Positions 1-6,029 of a stretch of DNA of 6,029 nt are shown here, piece after piece (the first letter of the stretch is position 1; every line of letters begins with the position of its first letter). The position numbers and the translations under genes were made by a program. The stretch is from Alphaproteobacteria bacterium (GTDB lineage: Bacteria > Pseudomonadota > Alphaproteobacteria > UBA8366), in contig JABJCS010000395.1 of assembly GCA_018665505.1 (NCBI GenBank), positions 1 to 6,029 on the forward strand, read 5' to 3'. Below the pieces are notes generated by a model, which was given only the letters and a program-made list of their open reading frames with translations, did not search any database and was not told where the DNA came from.

Positions 1-1851
1 GAGGCCGTGAGCGGTCTCCATCACTTCCAGCCATTGGTCGGTATTGATCTTGTCAGGACACAGCGTCGCCCGGACCTCGTCATCGAGGATCTCCGCCGCC
101 GTGCCGGGCAGGGTGCCGAGCCCTTCATCACGCAGCATGCCGAGATACGTATCGAGTGGCAGGCCAAGCGTCTTTGCCCCCTGGAAGACTTCCAATGGCG
201 TGAAGGCGTGGACGTGAAGATCGGGCAGCGCGGTCTTTAGCGCGCGTAGTATTTCAATATAAGTCTGGCCCGTGTAGTCGGGGTGAATACCGCCTTGCAG
301 GCACACTTCGGTGGCACCTCGGTCCCATGCTTCCCTGGCGCGACGGATGATCTCATCCATGGCCAGATCGTAAGGTTTTCCGCGCAAGGCTTCGTGCGTC
401 TTACCCTTGGAGAAAGCGCAGAATTTACAGCCGAAATAGCAGACATTCGTGTAATTGATGTTGCGGTTGACCACATAGCTGACGGTATCGCCGTTGATCT
501 GACGACGCAGGGTGTCTGCGGTCTCGGTGACGGCGTCAACCTCGCCTGCGCGTGCGGCGAACAAGCGGACGATCTCACCTTCGGAAAGGTCGTCGCCGTC
601 GGAGGCCCGTTTTAGAATGGCTTCGAGTTCGCGGCTTTTCGCCAATTCCGGCAGGAGCATCGCGACCGGTAACGGGTTGCCGTCTCCCATCCCCGGCGAC
701 CAACCGTCCGTGCGCGCCAAGCCGTCAGCATCGACGCGGCGCAAAACATTCGTCCGGAAAGCCGGATCCAGCCATGTTTCCCCGTCGAAGATGTACTCAG
801 GATAGACCGCCAACCGCTCGGTCAGGATTTTGTCTTGCCGTGCGGTCGCTTGAGCCAGCGTTGCGAGATGGGGCCACGGAGCTTCCGGATTGACGTGATC
901 TGGTGTCACCGGCGAGACGCCGCCCCAGTCGTTGATACCGGCTGGGATGAGATCAGCGGCGTTTTCACCGCTCAAATTCGGAGGTGCTTGGATTGACATC
1001 GCGGGGCCGAACAAAAGCCGCGCCGCCGCAATGGTCCACTGTAAATCTTCGAGCGAAGGTTCCGGCGCATCGAACATTAAAGTGTCCGGTTTCGCCCGGA
1101 AATTCTGGATAATGATTTCCTGAATATGGCCGAACTCATCGTTCAGGTCACGGAGCGCCAACAAGGCTTCGATCCGCTCCAACCGCGTCTCGCCGATGCC
1201 GATCAGGATGCCGCTGGTGAAGGGGACTCTTTGGCGACCGGCCTCCGCCATCGAGGCAATCCGGACTTCCGGCGCTTTGTCGGGTGACCCGTGATGGCAG
1301 TGCCCCTTTTCCAAAAGGCGCGCCGAGGCACTCTCCAGCATCATGCCCATGCTGGCGGAAACTTCCCGCAGGGCAGCGAAATCCTCGGCGTTCAAGACAC
1401 CTGGATTGAGATGGGGAAGTAGGCCGGTCTCCTCAAAGACCAGCAGAGCCATTTCGCGGAGGTAGGAGATCGTCGTCTCGTGGCCGAGTTCGGCCAAGGC
1501 GTCGCGGGCAGCCTGATAGCGCAATTCCGGCTTATCACCGAGGGTAAATAGCGCTTCCTTGCATCCGGAGGCGGCCCCTTCGCGTGCGATGGCCAATACT
1601 TGCTCTGGCGAGAGAAACGCCTCTTCCAGATTGCGCGGCGGCTGTGCGAAGGTGCAATAATGGCAGACATCCCGGCACAGTTTCGTAAGTGGAATGAATA
1701 CTTTGCGGGAATAAGTGATCGTTCGGCCGAAATGCTGGTCGCGCAATGCTGACGCTTGCGCCATCATATCGACGAGGTCGGTTCGCTCGGCCAGAGACCG
1801 TGCGGCATCTGCATCGAGACGATCAGTGTTCTGAAATGTGGATATGGTCAC
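1..1851 (-). CDS. fbiC: FO synthase, CofG-CofH fusion (FbiC type), 3' end outside window
   Basis: Radical SAM enzyme that makes the deazaflavin Fo (7,8-didemethyl-8-hydroxy-5-deazariboflavin) from 5-amino-6-ribitylamino-uracil and tyrosine, presumably in the cytosol. Translating the minus strand from 1851 gives 617 open codons reaching the window edge with no stop or frameshift. The N-terminal CofG half follows YSRKVFIP (residues 47-54) with a CX3CX2C iron-sulfur motif at C59, C63 and C66. It also has GIGET near 218-222 and DWGGVSP from 308. A linker leads to the CofH half, which has a second CX3CX2C at C471, C475 and C478 (CYFGCKFC), then CLQGGIHPDYTG and PGTAAEILDDEV. Both radical SAM centres are therefore present. 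Mycobacterial FbiC has the same CofG-then-CofH order; I estimate 150-200 residues are missing here. GTG at 1851 is the first standard start after an in-frame TGA at 1923-1921; the Shine-Dalgarno is weak. It starts 26 bases after cofC, so it is probably the same transcript. Function is near certain; the start is less so. Confidence 0.96.
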   Translation of the reverse strand, partial: MTISTFQNTDRLDADAARSLAERTDLVDMMAQASALRDQHFGRTITYSRKVFIPLTKLCRDVCHYCTFAQPPRNLEEAFLSPEQVLAIAREGAASGCKEALFTLGDKPELRYQAARDALAELGHETTISYLREMALLVFEETGLLPHLNPGVLNAEDFAALREVSASMGMMLESASARLLEKGHCHHGSPDKAPEVRIASMAEAGRQRVPFTSGILIGIGETRLERIEALLALRDLNDEFGHIQEIIIQNFRAKPDTLMFDAPEPSLEDLQWTIAAARLLFGPAMSIQAPPNLSGENAADLIPAGINDWGGVSPVTPDHVNPEAPWPHLATLAQATARQDKILTERLAVYPEYIFDGETWLDPAFRTNVLRRVDADGLARTDGWSPGMGDGNPLPVAMLLPELAKSRELEAILKRASDGDDLSEGEIVRLFAARAGEVDAVTETADTLRRQINGDTVSYVVNRNINYTNVCYFGCKFCAFSKGKTHEALRGKPYDLAMDEIIRRAREAWDRGATEVCLQGGIHPDYTGQTYIEILRALKTALPDLHVHAFTPLEVFQGAKTLGLPLDTYLGMLRDEGLGTLPGTAAEILDDEVRATLCPDKINTDQWLEVMETAHGL

Positions 1852-1877
1852 GCTACTCTTCGCTGCCTGTGGCTCGC

Positions 1878-2525
1878 CTATACATTCTCCGCCAACAGTC
1901 GCCCGCGGATTCCACTCAAGTCAAGGAATGTGTGGGTTTCACTCGTCCCGTCAACGGCGCAAAACGCGATGAGATCATCCGGGGTATCAATGTCGAATGA
2001 GATGCCGGAACCAGTCACGATCTCCACACTAGCTCCTGATGCCTTGGCAATGGATGTATGCCGCTCGAAACTGCCGATACCGAAGGCGGTATCCATAAGC
2101 CGTGGCGGGGCGATCATCAGGCCGTTGGTGCCGTCGCCGTCGCGCGCCGCCGCAAGGCGTACCGTGGGCTCCGTGGTAGGCGCCGCAAGCGCGTCGATCT
2201 CACCGGGCGAGGTCAGCGGGACGTCGCCCGGTAGAATAAGCAGAGAGTCGAAATCGGCGAGCGCAGGCCGCGTGAGCGCGAAGGCGACGGCTTCGTTGTA
2301 GCCGGTGTTGTTGGCTTCCTCGATGACATCGACGCCGAAATCAAGATAGCTCTGATCCTGCGCTATGATGCTAACGTGCTCGATATGCGCGGTCGCATTC
2401 AGTGCCGCCAATACATCCCGGAGCATTGCATTAACCAGACCCATTCGCTCTTCATCGGAGAGCATTGTGGAGAGTCTTTGCTTGGCGTCGGCCAAATCCT
2501 TCATGGGGACAAGGGCGACAGTCAT
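1878..2525 (-). CDS. cofC: 2-phospho-L-lactate (or PEP / 3-phosphoglycerate) guanylyltransferase CofC/FbiD
   Basis: Nucleotidyltransferase of F420 synthesis. It couples GTP to a C3 phospho-acid, and CofD uses the unstable product. The 215-residue protein has the GT-A-like CofC signatures in order: N-terminal VPMKDLADAKQRL (6-18), with the family's usual lysines and arginine; NNTGYNEAV (72-80); LPGDVPLT (98-105), with the expected metal-binding aspartate D101; DGDGTNGL (129-136); FGIGSFERH (148-156); and FDIDTPDDL (177-185). Length is normal for the family. A longer frame could start at 2555, but ATG at 2525 overlaps the cofD stop as ATGA and puts MTVALVPMKD where CofC proteins normally begin, so I chose it. 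No Shine-Dalgarno is visible upstream, which fits translation coupled to cofD. Members of this family use 2-phospholactate, phosphoenolpyruvate or 3-phosphoglycerate; the sequence as read does not decide among them. Confidence 0.95.
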   Translation of the reverse strand: MTVALVPMKDLADAKQRLSTMLSDEERMGLVNAMLRDVLAALNATAHIEHVSIIAQDQSYLDFGVDVIEEANNTGYNEAVAFALTRPALADFDSLLILPGDVPLTSPGEIDALAAPTTEPTVRLAAARDGDGTNGLMIAPPRLMDTAFGIGSFERHTSIAKASGASVEIVTGSGISFDIDTPDDLIAFCAVDGTSETHTFLDLSGIRGRLLAENV

Positions 2526-3466
2526 GACAGGAGAGTCGCCGCGAAGTCGCAGCATGCCGTTGCCAGCAGCTTGCGGTCATCCAGATCACGCATGACGGTT
2601 TGGGCGACCTTCACTTTCATGCCGAGAGCGGAAATATCCACCGCTTGCGCGGCATCGGTCTCGTCGATCACGAACCCGTCGATCAATCCTCGGTAATGCT
2701 TCGCGACTTCTGTGGCACTCGACGGCAGGCCGAGTTCCGTCATCATTTTTGCCGCCGGTCCTTTGATGGCCTGGCCGCCGACAATAGGGGAGACCGCGAC
2801 GATGGGGGCGGTGAGCGCCTGTAAGGCGTCCCGCACTCCCGGCACGGAGAGGATTGGGTCGATGCTCACAAACGGATTGGACGGGGTGATGATGACGGCG
2901 TCGAGCGTTCCACCGGCTAAAAGGTTCATCAGTTTGGGGTTCGGTTTGGCCGTTTCGATTCCATCGAAGCGAAATCCTGTGACGGCGGGTTCGCACCGGT
3001 CACGGACGAAATAGTGCTGGAAGGGAAGGGGGCCGTCCGGCGTCTCGACAATGGTCGCGATGGGGGCGTCGCTCATCGGCAGGATGGTGGGATCGATACC
3101 GAGCGTCGATGCAATGTCGGCGGTGACTTCGGTCAGACTCTTACCGTCGGCCATTTCCAGGGAGCGGCGGACATGCATGGCGAGGTCGCCATCGCCGAGA
3201 TTGAACCAATCCTCACCGCCGAGGCGGCCGAACGCCGCCATGAAATTCCAGCTTTCGTCCTGTCGGCCCCAGCCCCGCTCTTTATCCGCGAGGTTGGAGA
3301 GCGTGTAGACCACGGTATCGATATCGGGACAGATCCGCAGGCCGAGATGGGTGAAGTCGTCGCCAGTATTGGCAACAATTGTCAAATTCTCGGCTGGCAG
3401 TGTATGGGCGAGACCAAGTGCTAGCTTGGCGCCACCGACACCGCCTGATAGAGCCAAGACGTTCAT
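2522..3466 (-). CDS. cofD: 2-phospho-L-lactate transferase CofD/FbiA
   Basis: Transfers the phospho-acid moiety from the GDP-activated CofC product to Fo, giving F420-0 or its dehydro or glyceryl relative. The 314-residue protein has the full family pattern: N-terminal SGGVGGAKLALGL (7-19), a Rossmann-like glycine loop; NTGDDF (33-38); LGLRICPDIDTV (41-52); an acidic NLGDGDLAMH stretch (89-98); PSNPFVSIDPIL (195-206); and SPIVGG (226-231). Length matches CofD/FbiA, and I see no truncation or missing motif. The ATG at 3466 overlaps the cofE stop as ATGA. The gene ends in the same kind of overlap with cofC, so CofE, CofD and CofC are probably translated in a coupled series. No good Shine-Dalgarno precedes the start. 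The family is metal-dependent. Identification rests on several independent motifs plus the gene context. Confidence 0.97.
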   Translation of the reverse strand: MNVLALSGGVGGAKLALGLAHTLPAENLTIVANTGDDFTHLGLRICPDIDTVVYTLSNLADKERGWGRQDESWNFMAAFGRLGGEDWFNLGDGDLAMHVRRSLEMADGKSLTEVTADIASTLGIDPTILPMSDAPIATIVETPDGPLPFQHYFVRDRCEPAVTGFRFDGIETAKPNPKLMNLLAGGTLDAVIITPSNPFVSIDPILSVPGVRDALQALTAPIVAVSPIVGGQAIKGPAAKMMTELGLPSSATEVAKHYRGLIDGFVIDETDAAQAVDISALGMKVKVAQTVMRDLDDRKLLATACCDFAATLLS

Positions 3467-4230
3467 CGGAACATGTCCATATCGGCGGGTCGCAAGGCGG
3501 CGGTCGCCGGTTGAGGGGCGGCGGAGCTCGAGTAACCGCGTATCAGAACGACAGGTTTCCCCTCCGCACCCTGACCTTGCAACAGAGATGCGGCGGCGGC
3601 CAATTCGTCGGCGACGGCTTCCTCACTGACCCGTAACTCCCGCCCGAACAGATCTTTATCACCCCGCAGGTCGACGACCGCCGGAAGACCCGCGACACCG
3701 ATGGCGAGGCCCATGGTGCCGATCCGCCAGGCCCGGCCAACACTATCGTTCACGACGATGCCGACTTCGGCTCCGAACCGCGTGTTTAGGTCACGACGCA
3801 ATGCCTCCGCACTAGCGTCCGGGTCGAGCGGTAATAGTAGTAAATTTTCGTCTGGCCCGTCGCTTTCCACATTCGAATGATCGATACCCGCATTGGCCAT
3901 GATCAGGCCCAGATTGTTCTCAACGATCAGCACACCTGGCTTTTCGCGAATAACCGTCCGGCTCTCCCGCAAGATCACCTCGACAACTCGGGGATCCTTA
4001 TCGACCGATTTAGCCAATGTTTCGGCCCGCGCACTCGGCGTGATGGTCGCGATTTCAACGAGGCGGTTTTCCGACTTCGAGACAATCTTCTGCGCGACCA
4101 CCAAGATATCTCCGTCGACCAGCGTCTCGCCAAGGCGAGTGAGTGCGTCGGCTATCAGCGACGACAGATCGTCCCCCGGTTGGACCAAGGGAATACCGTC
4201 GAGGGCAATAAGGGTCAGTCGGTCGGACAA
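3463..4230 (-). CDS. cofE: Coenzyme F420-0:L-glutamate ligase CofE, single domain
   Basis: Adds L-glutamate to F420-0 and then gamma-linked glutamates, using GTP in characterised members. The 255-residue protein has GDILVVAQKIVSKSENR (40-56), NNLGLIMANAGIDHSNV (105-121), NDSVGRAWRIGTMGLAIGVAG (161-181) and DLRGDKDLFGRELRVSEEAVADELAAAASLL (187-217). This matches archaeal CofE and the N-terminal half of mycobacterial FbiB. The C-terminal nitroreductase-like domain of FbiB is absent: after VVLIRGY (227-233) only a tail of about 22 residues follows, rich in Ala, Pro and Ser and ending RPADMDMFR. The start is TTG at 4230, three bases after the npdG stop. It is supported by AGGAA at 4241-4237, six bases away, and by an N-terminus (LTLIALDGIPLVQPGDDL) that aligns with where CofE normally begins. 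The core reads DSVGRAWRIGTMG, where many homologues have DTFGRPWRNGLTD. How many glutamates it adds cannot be read from sequence. Confidence 0.96.
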   Translation of the reverse strand: MSDRLTLIALDGIPLVQPGDDLSSLIADALTRLGETLVDGDILVVAQKIVSKSENRLVEIATITPSARAETLAKSVDKDPRVVEVILRESRTVIREKPGVLIVENNLGLIMANAGIDHSNVESDGPDENLLLLPLDPDASAEALRRDLNTRFGAEVGIVVNDSVGRAWRIGTMGLAIGVAGLPAVVDLRGDKDLFGRELRVSEEAVADELAAAASLLQGQGAEGKPVVLIRGYSSSAAPQPATAALRPADMDMFR

Positions 4231-4233
4231 GTT

Positions 4234-4914
4234 TTATTCCTGAGCGGCGGAGCCTGGCGTCCCGGTGATGCGGATACCGGCACCGTCGATTTTATAGCGG
4301 CCGTTCATGAAGATGAGGGCCGAAGTCAGCGCTTCCGCGATCGCGGAATTCGCGATTACACCCGCATGCCAAGCTTTCATGCTGGCATTCTCCGCGAGTT
4401 TCACGACGACCTCGCGCGCGTCTTTATCGTTGCCGCAGACCAACACGTCGCAATCGATATCGTGTTCCAGGTCGGCAAGGTGCGCCGCTGCCACGTTTTG
4501 GAATGCGGATACCACGCGCACGTCTTCGCCCAACTGAGCTTGCGCAGCCTTGGCGCAGCTACCGCCTTCCGGAAGTTGCACGGTTCGCACCTTCGGTGGC
4601 ATCAGCGGAACAGTCACGTCTATAACGATTTTTCCCTGCACCTTGTCCCGGATGGCGTCGAGTGTCGGCGCGTGATTCTCGTAGGGGACCGTCAAAACGA
4701 CGATTTCACCTGCCGCCGCCGCATCCCCGTTCTCCATGCCGGAGATCGAAGTGGTCCCTCCATCGGCGTTGAATTTCACGGCCGTATCGGCGGCCCGCCC
4801 GGCATCGCGCGAGCCGATGACGATCTCATGTCCGGCGCGCGCCCAGCGCTTGGCCAGGCCCGAGCCCAAATCTCCGGTTCCGCCGACAATGGCGATCTTA
4901 TAGGTGTCGGTCAT
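4234..4914 (-). CDS. npdG: F420H2:NADP+ oxidoreductase (NpdG/Fno)
   Basis: Catalyses reversible hydride transfer between NADPH and F420. In aerobic bacteria it is thought mainly to make F420H2 from NADPH for F420H2-dependent reductases. The 226-residue protein begins with an NADP-binding Rossmann fold: IAIVGGTGDLGSGLAKRWA (7-25), then IVIGSRD (31-37), whose Ser/Arg pair is the usual site recognising the NADP 2'-phosphate. The Fno-specific pattern follows: SISGMENGDAAAAGEIVVLTVP (56-77), KIVIDVTVPLMPP (95-107), VVSAFQNVAAAHL (134-146), DCDVLVCGNDKDA (154-166) and a C-terminal NSAIAEALTSALIFMN (189-204). Length is typical. ATG at 4914 has AGGAA at 4928-4924, nine bases upstream. It is the first gene of the minus-strand unit, three bases before cofE, so the exchange enzyme is apparently made together with the cofactor pathway. 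A general NADP-dependent reductase is a less likely alternative, given the motifs and the context. Confidence 0.94.
   Translation of the reverse strand: MTDTYKIAIVGGTGDLGSGLAKRWARAGHEIVIGSRDAGRAADTAVKFNADGGTTSISGMENGDAAAAGEIVVLTVPYENHAPTLDAIRDKVQGKIVIDVTVPLMPPKVRTVQLPEGGSCAKAAQAQLGEDVRVVSAFQNVAAAHLADLEHDIDCDVLVCGNDKDAREVVVKLAENASMKAWHAGVIANSAIAEALTSALIFMNGRYKIDGAGIRITGTPGSAAQE
4237..4241 (-). promoter_or_regulatory. Ribosome binding site deciding the TTG start of cofE
   Basis: AGGAA on the minus strand overlaps the last codons of npdG and lies six bases before TTG at 4230. The good spacing, together with an N-terminus that matches CofE proteins, supports the unusual TTG start. Confidence 0.65.
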
Positions 4915-4923
4915 TCGTTCGTT

Positions 4924-4928
4924 TTCCT
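4924..4928 (-). promoter_or_regulatory. Ribosome binding site of npdG
   Basis: AGGAA, read on the minus strand, lies nine bases before the npdG ATG. Spacing is slightly long but acceptable. It supports the start at 4914 for the first gene of the unit. Confidence 0.6.
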
Positions 4929-5009
4929 GTTGGTCGTCTCATGGCTAGGTGGCGGCCAGTATTGGTCCTATTTCCGGTGCCGCAAGACCTACGTAATCTG
5001 GCTTTCCCG

Positions 5010-5033
5010 CTTATCTAGGCTAAATTCGATAAG
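5010..5033. promoter_or_regulatory. Inverted repeat CTTATC-N12-GATAAG, possible operator
   Basis: CTTATC (5010-5015) and GATAAG (5028-5033) are perfect inverted 6-base arms with a 12-base AT-rich spacer, centred 68 bases before the LLM start. The spacing would suit a dimeric regulator on two successive helix turns. Six-base arms can arise by chance in a region this size, and no regulator gene is visible in the window. The arms are too short and the loop too long for a good terminator. Confidence 0.25.
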
Positions 5034-5077
5034 GCTCTCAAGGGCTGTCCGCACGAAAGGCGGATATTGAACATCGG

Positions 5078-5083
5078 AAGGAA
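5078..5083 (+). promoter_or_regulatory. Ribosome binding site of the LLM gene
   Basis: AAGGAA lies six bases before the ATG at 5090. This is close to ideal spacing and favours that start over the in-frame ATG at 5096. Confidence 0.75.
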
Positions 5084-5089
5084 CGAAAA

Positions 5090-6029
5090 ATGGCAATGAA
5101 ACTCGGTCTGACTCTCGGAACGGGCGGCAACAAAGCGACAGTCGATATGGACTATGTACGCGAAGCCGAGAACCTTGGATACGATACCGTTTGGACAGCG
5201 GAAGCCTGGGGCTCTGACGCGCTGACACCGGCGGCCTGGGTCCTGGCCCAGACGAGTAAAATCAAAGTCGGAACCGGAATCGTGCAAATGTCGGCCCGTA
5301 CACCTTCCAGTGTAGCGATGGCGGCAATGTCTCTCGATCATTTGTCGGGCGGTCGTTTTATTCTCGGCCTCGGGCCGTCCGGCCCGCAAGTTATCGAAGG
5401 TTGGTACGGCGTGCCGTACGGCCGCCCACTGACGCGTCTGCGTGAATATGTCGAAATTATCCGCAAAATTTTGGCGCGCAAGGAACCGCTTCGCCACGAA
5501 GGTTTTCACTATCAAATCCCGATGACCGGCGAAGGGACGACGGGCCTCGGCAAACCCTTGAAGAGTGTCTTGCATGGCAATCCGGATATGAAAATCGTCT
5601 CCGCTGCGATTTCATCTGCCGGGGTTAAGGCAGCCGCTGAAATCGTGGACGGTTTCATTCCGATTTACATGGACCCCGACCGCTACGAAGTTTTCGAGCC
5701 GGACATTAATGCGGGTCTGGAGAAGGCAGGAGGGGGCAAATCGCTGTCGGATTTCATGGTACTGGCCTTCTGTCAGGTGCGGATGAACGACGATTTGGAC
5801 GCCGCGCGGCAGCCGGTCCGTGAGAATCTCGCATTTTATATTGGCGGCATGGGTGCGCGCGATAAGAACTTCTACAATGATTTCGCCAAACGTATAGGTT
5901 ATGTCGATGCCGCGGTCGAAATTCAGGATCACTTTCTGGCAGGTCGCCGCAAAGAGGCTGCTGACGCGGTCCCGGACGAGTTGGTTGACCGGACTGCGCT
6001 GGTCGGTCCAAAGGAACGCATCATTGAAC
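5090..6029 (+). CDS. LLM-class F420-dependent oxidoreductase, Rv3520c-like, 3' end outside window
   Basis: A flavin/deazaflavin-dependent TIM-barrel enzyme of the bacterial luciferase-like superfamily; 313 codons are visible. MAMKLGLTLG (1-10) forms the first strand, followed by EAENLGYDTVWTAEAWGSDAL (25-45), KVGTGIVQMSARTPSSVAMAAMSLDHLSGGRFILGLG (59-95), GPSGPQVIEGWYGVPYGRPLTRLREY (95-120) and AFYIGGMGARDKNFYND (248-264). The GPSGPQVIEGWYG and YIGGMGA blocks recall the subgroup containing Mycobacterium tuberculosis Rv3520c, annotated as probable F420-dependent oxidoreductases. Members are usually about 340-350 residues, so about 30-40 are missing. ATG at 5090 has AAGGAA at 5078-5083, six bases upstream; ATG at 5096 is an alternative start. 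It is divergent from npdG and the F420 genes, which supports F420 rather than FMN as cofactor. The substrate is unknown. Codon choice looks a little less GC-rich at third positions than in the minus-strand genes (an impression, not a count). Confidence 0.92.
   Translation, partial: MAMKLGLTLGTGGNKATVDMDYVREAENLGYDTVWTAEAWGSDALTPAAWVLAQTSKIKVGTGIVQMSARTPSSVAMAAMSLDHLSGGRFILGLGPSGPQVIEGWYGVPYGRPLTRLREYVEIIRKILARKEPLRHEGFHYQIPMTGEGTTGLGKPLKSVLHGNPDMKIVSAAISSAGVKAAAEIVDGFIPIYMDPDRYEVFEPDINAGLEKAGGGKSLSDFMVLAFCQVRMNDDLDAARQPVRENLAFYIGGMGARDKNFYNDFAKRIGYVDAAVEIQDHFLAGRRKEAADAVPDELVDRTALVGPKERIIE

Larger units (their letters stand above)
4915..5089. promoter_or_regulatory. Divergent intergenic region between npdG and the LLM gene
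   Basis: This 175-base region separates two outward-facing genes, so it should carry the promoter of the F420 operon (minus) and that of the LLM gene (plus). It holds the two ribosome binding sites and a 6-base inverted repeat at 5010-5033. On the minus strand a weak sigma70-like pair can be drawn: TTGCGG at 4985-4980 and AATACT at 4963-4958, 16 bases apart. That would give a leader of about 37 bases for npdG. On the plus strand TAAATT at 5021-5026 could be a -10 box, but it has no convincing -35. Both promoter guesses are weak; the role of the region is inferred from gene direction. No small gene, terminator or recognised riboswitch was seen. Confidence 0.6.

Noticed and set aside
237..578. 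Minus-strand 113-codon frame within the fbiC-type gene
   Set aside because: It is in a different frame from the continuous CofG-CofH reading that carries both cysteine motifs, so it is a shadow.
283..893. Overlapping plus-strand frames of 97-113 codons opposite the CofH half
   Set aside because: They are antisense to conserved coding sequence, have Arg/Ser-rich composition typical of shadows, and show no supporting ribosome binding sites.
1852..1877. Possible terminator or separate promoter between cofC and the fbiC-type gene
   Set aside because: The 26 bases contain no stable hairpin with a T run and no convincing promoter, so read-through is the simpler view.
1756..2301. Plus-strand 181-codon frame opposite cofC
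   Set aside because: It lies across the cofC/fbiC junction on the other strand and is rich in Ser, Arg and Ala with no domain pattern.
2526..2555. Longer cofC start at 2555
   Set aside because: It would add ten residues not typical of CofC and overlap cofD deeply; the ATGA overlap at 2525 explains the start better.
3877..5070. Open frame of 397 codons on the plus strand opposite cofE and npdG
   Set aside because: It is antisense to two firmly identified genes and resembles no family I know. Long antisense frames are common in GC-rich coding DNA.
5015..5575. Minus-strand 186-codon frame opposite the LLM gene
   Set aside because: It is antisense to a recognisable LLM oxidoreductase with a good ribosome binding site and has no recognisable motif.

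Overview
The window holds almost all of a coenzyme F420 gene cluster. Five genes lie head to tail on the minus strand: npdG, cofE, cofD, cofC and a cofG-cofH fusion of the fbiC type that runs off the left edge. A divergent plus-strand gene for a luciferase-like (LLM) F420-dependent oxidoreductase runs off the right edge. No tRNA, rRNA, mobile element, CRISPR array or other long repeat was seen, and no stretch over 300 bases lacks a gene.

Layout: fbiC-type gene (1-1851, minus, 3' end missing); 26-base spacer; cofC (1878-2525); cofD (2522-3466); cofE (3463-4230); 3-base spacer; npdG (4234-4914); 175-base divergent intergenic region (4915-5089); LLM oxidoreductase (5090-6029, plus, 3' end missing). 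The cofE/cofD and cofD/cofC junctions are both ATGA start-stop overlaps. The minus-strand genes therefore look like one co-transcribed, translationally coupled unit, led by npdG.

How they work together: the FbiC-type radical SAM protein makes the deazaflavin Fo from a pyrimidine intermediate and tyrosine. CofC activates a C3 phospho-acid with GTP. CofD joins it to Fo, giving F420-0 or a relative. CofE adds the glutamate tail. NpdG moves hydride between NADP(H) and F420, most likely supplying F420H2. The divergent LLM protein is a candidate user of F420/F420H2.

Organism: a bacterium of moderately high GC with compact operons and some TTG/GTG starts. The CofG-CofH fusion argues against an archaeon. 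The single-domain CofE, without the C-terminal nitroreductase domain of mycobacterial FbiB, argues against a typical actinobacterium. From memory of family sequences, the CofE motif and C-terminal tail look proteobacterial, perhaps alphaproteobacterial; this is an inference. The pathway is known. The least settled points are which F420 variant is made, what the LLM enzyme acts on, and how the divergent region is controlled.
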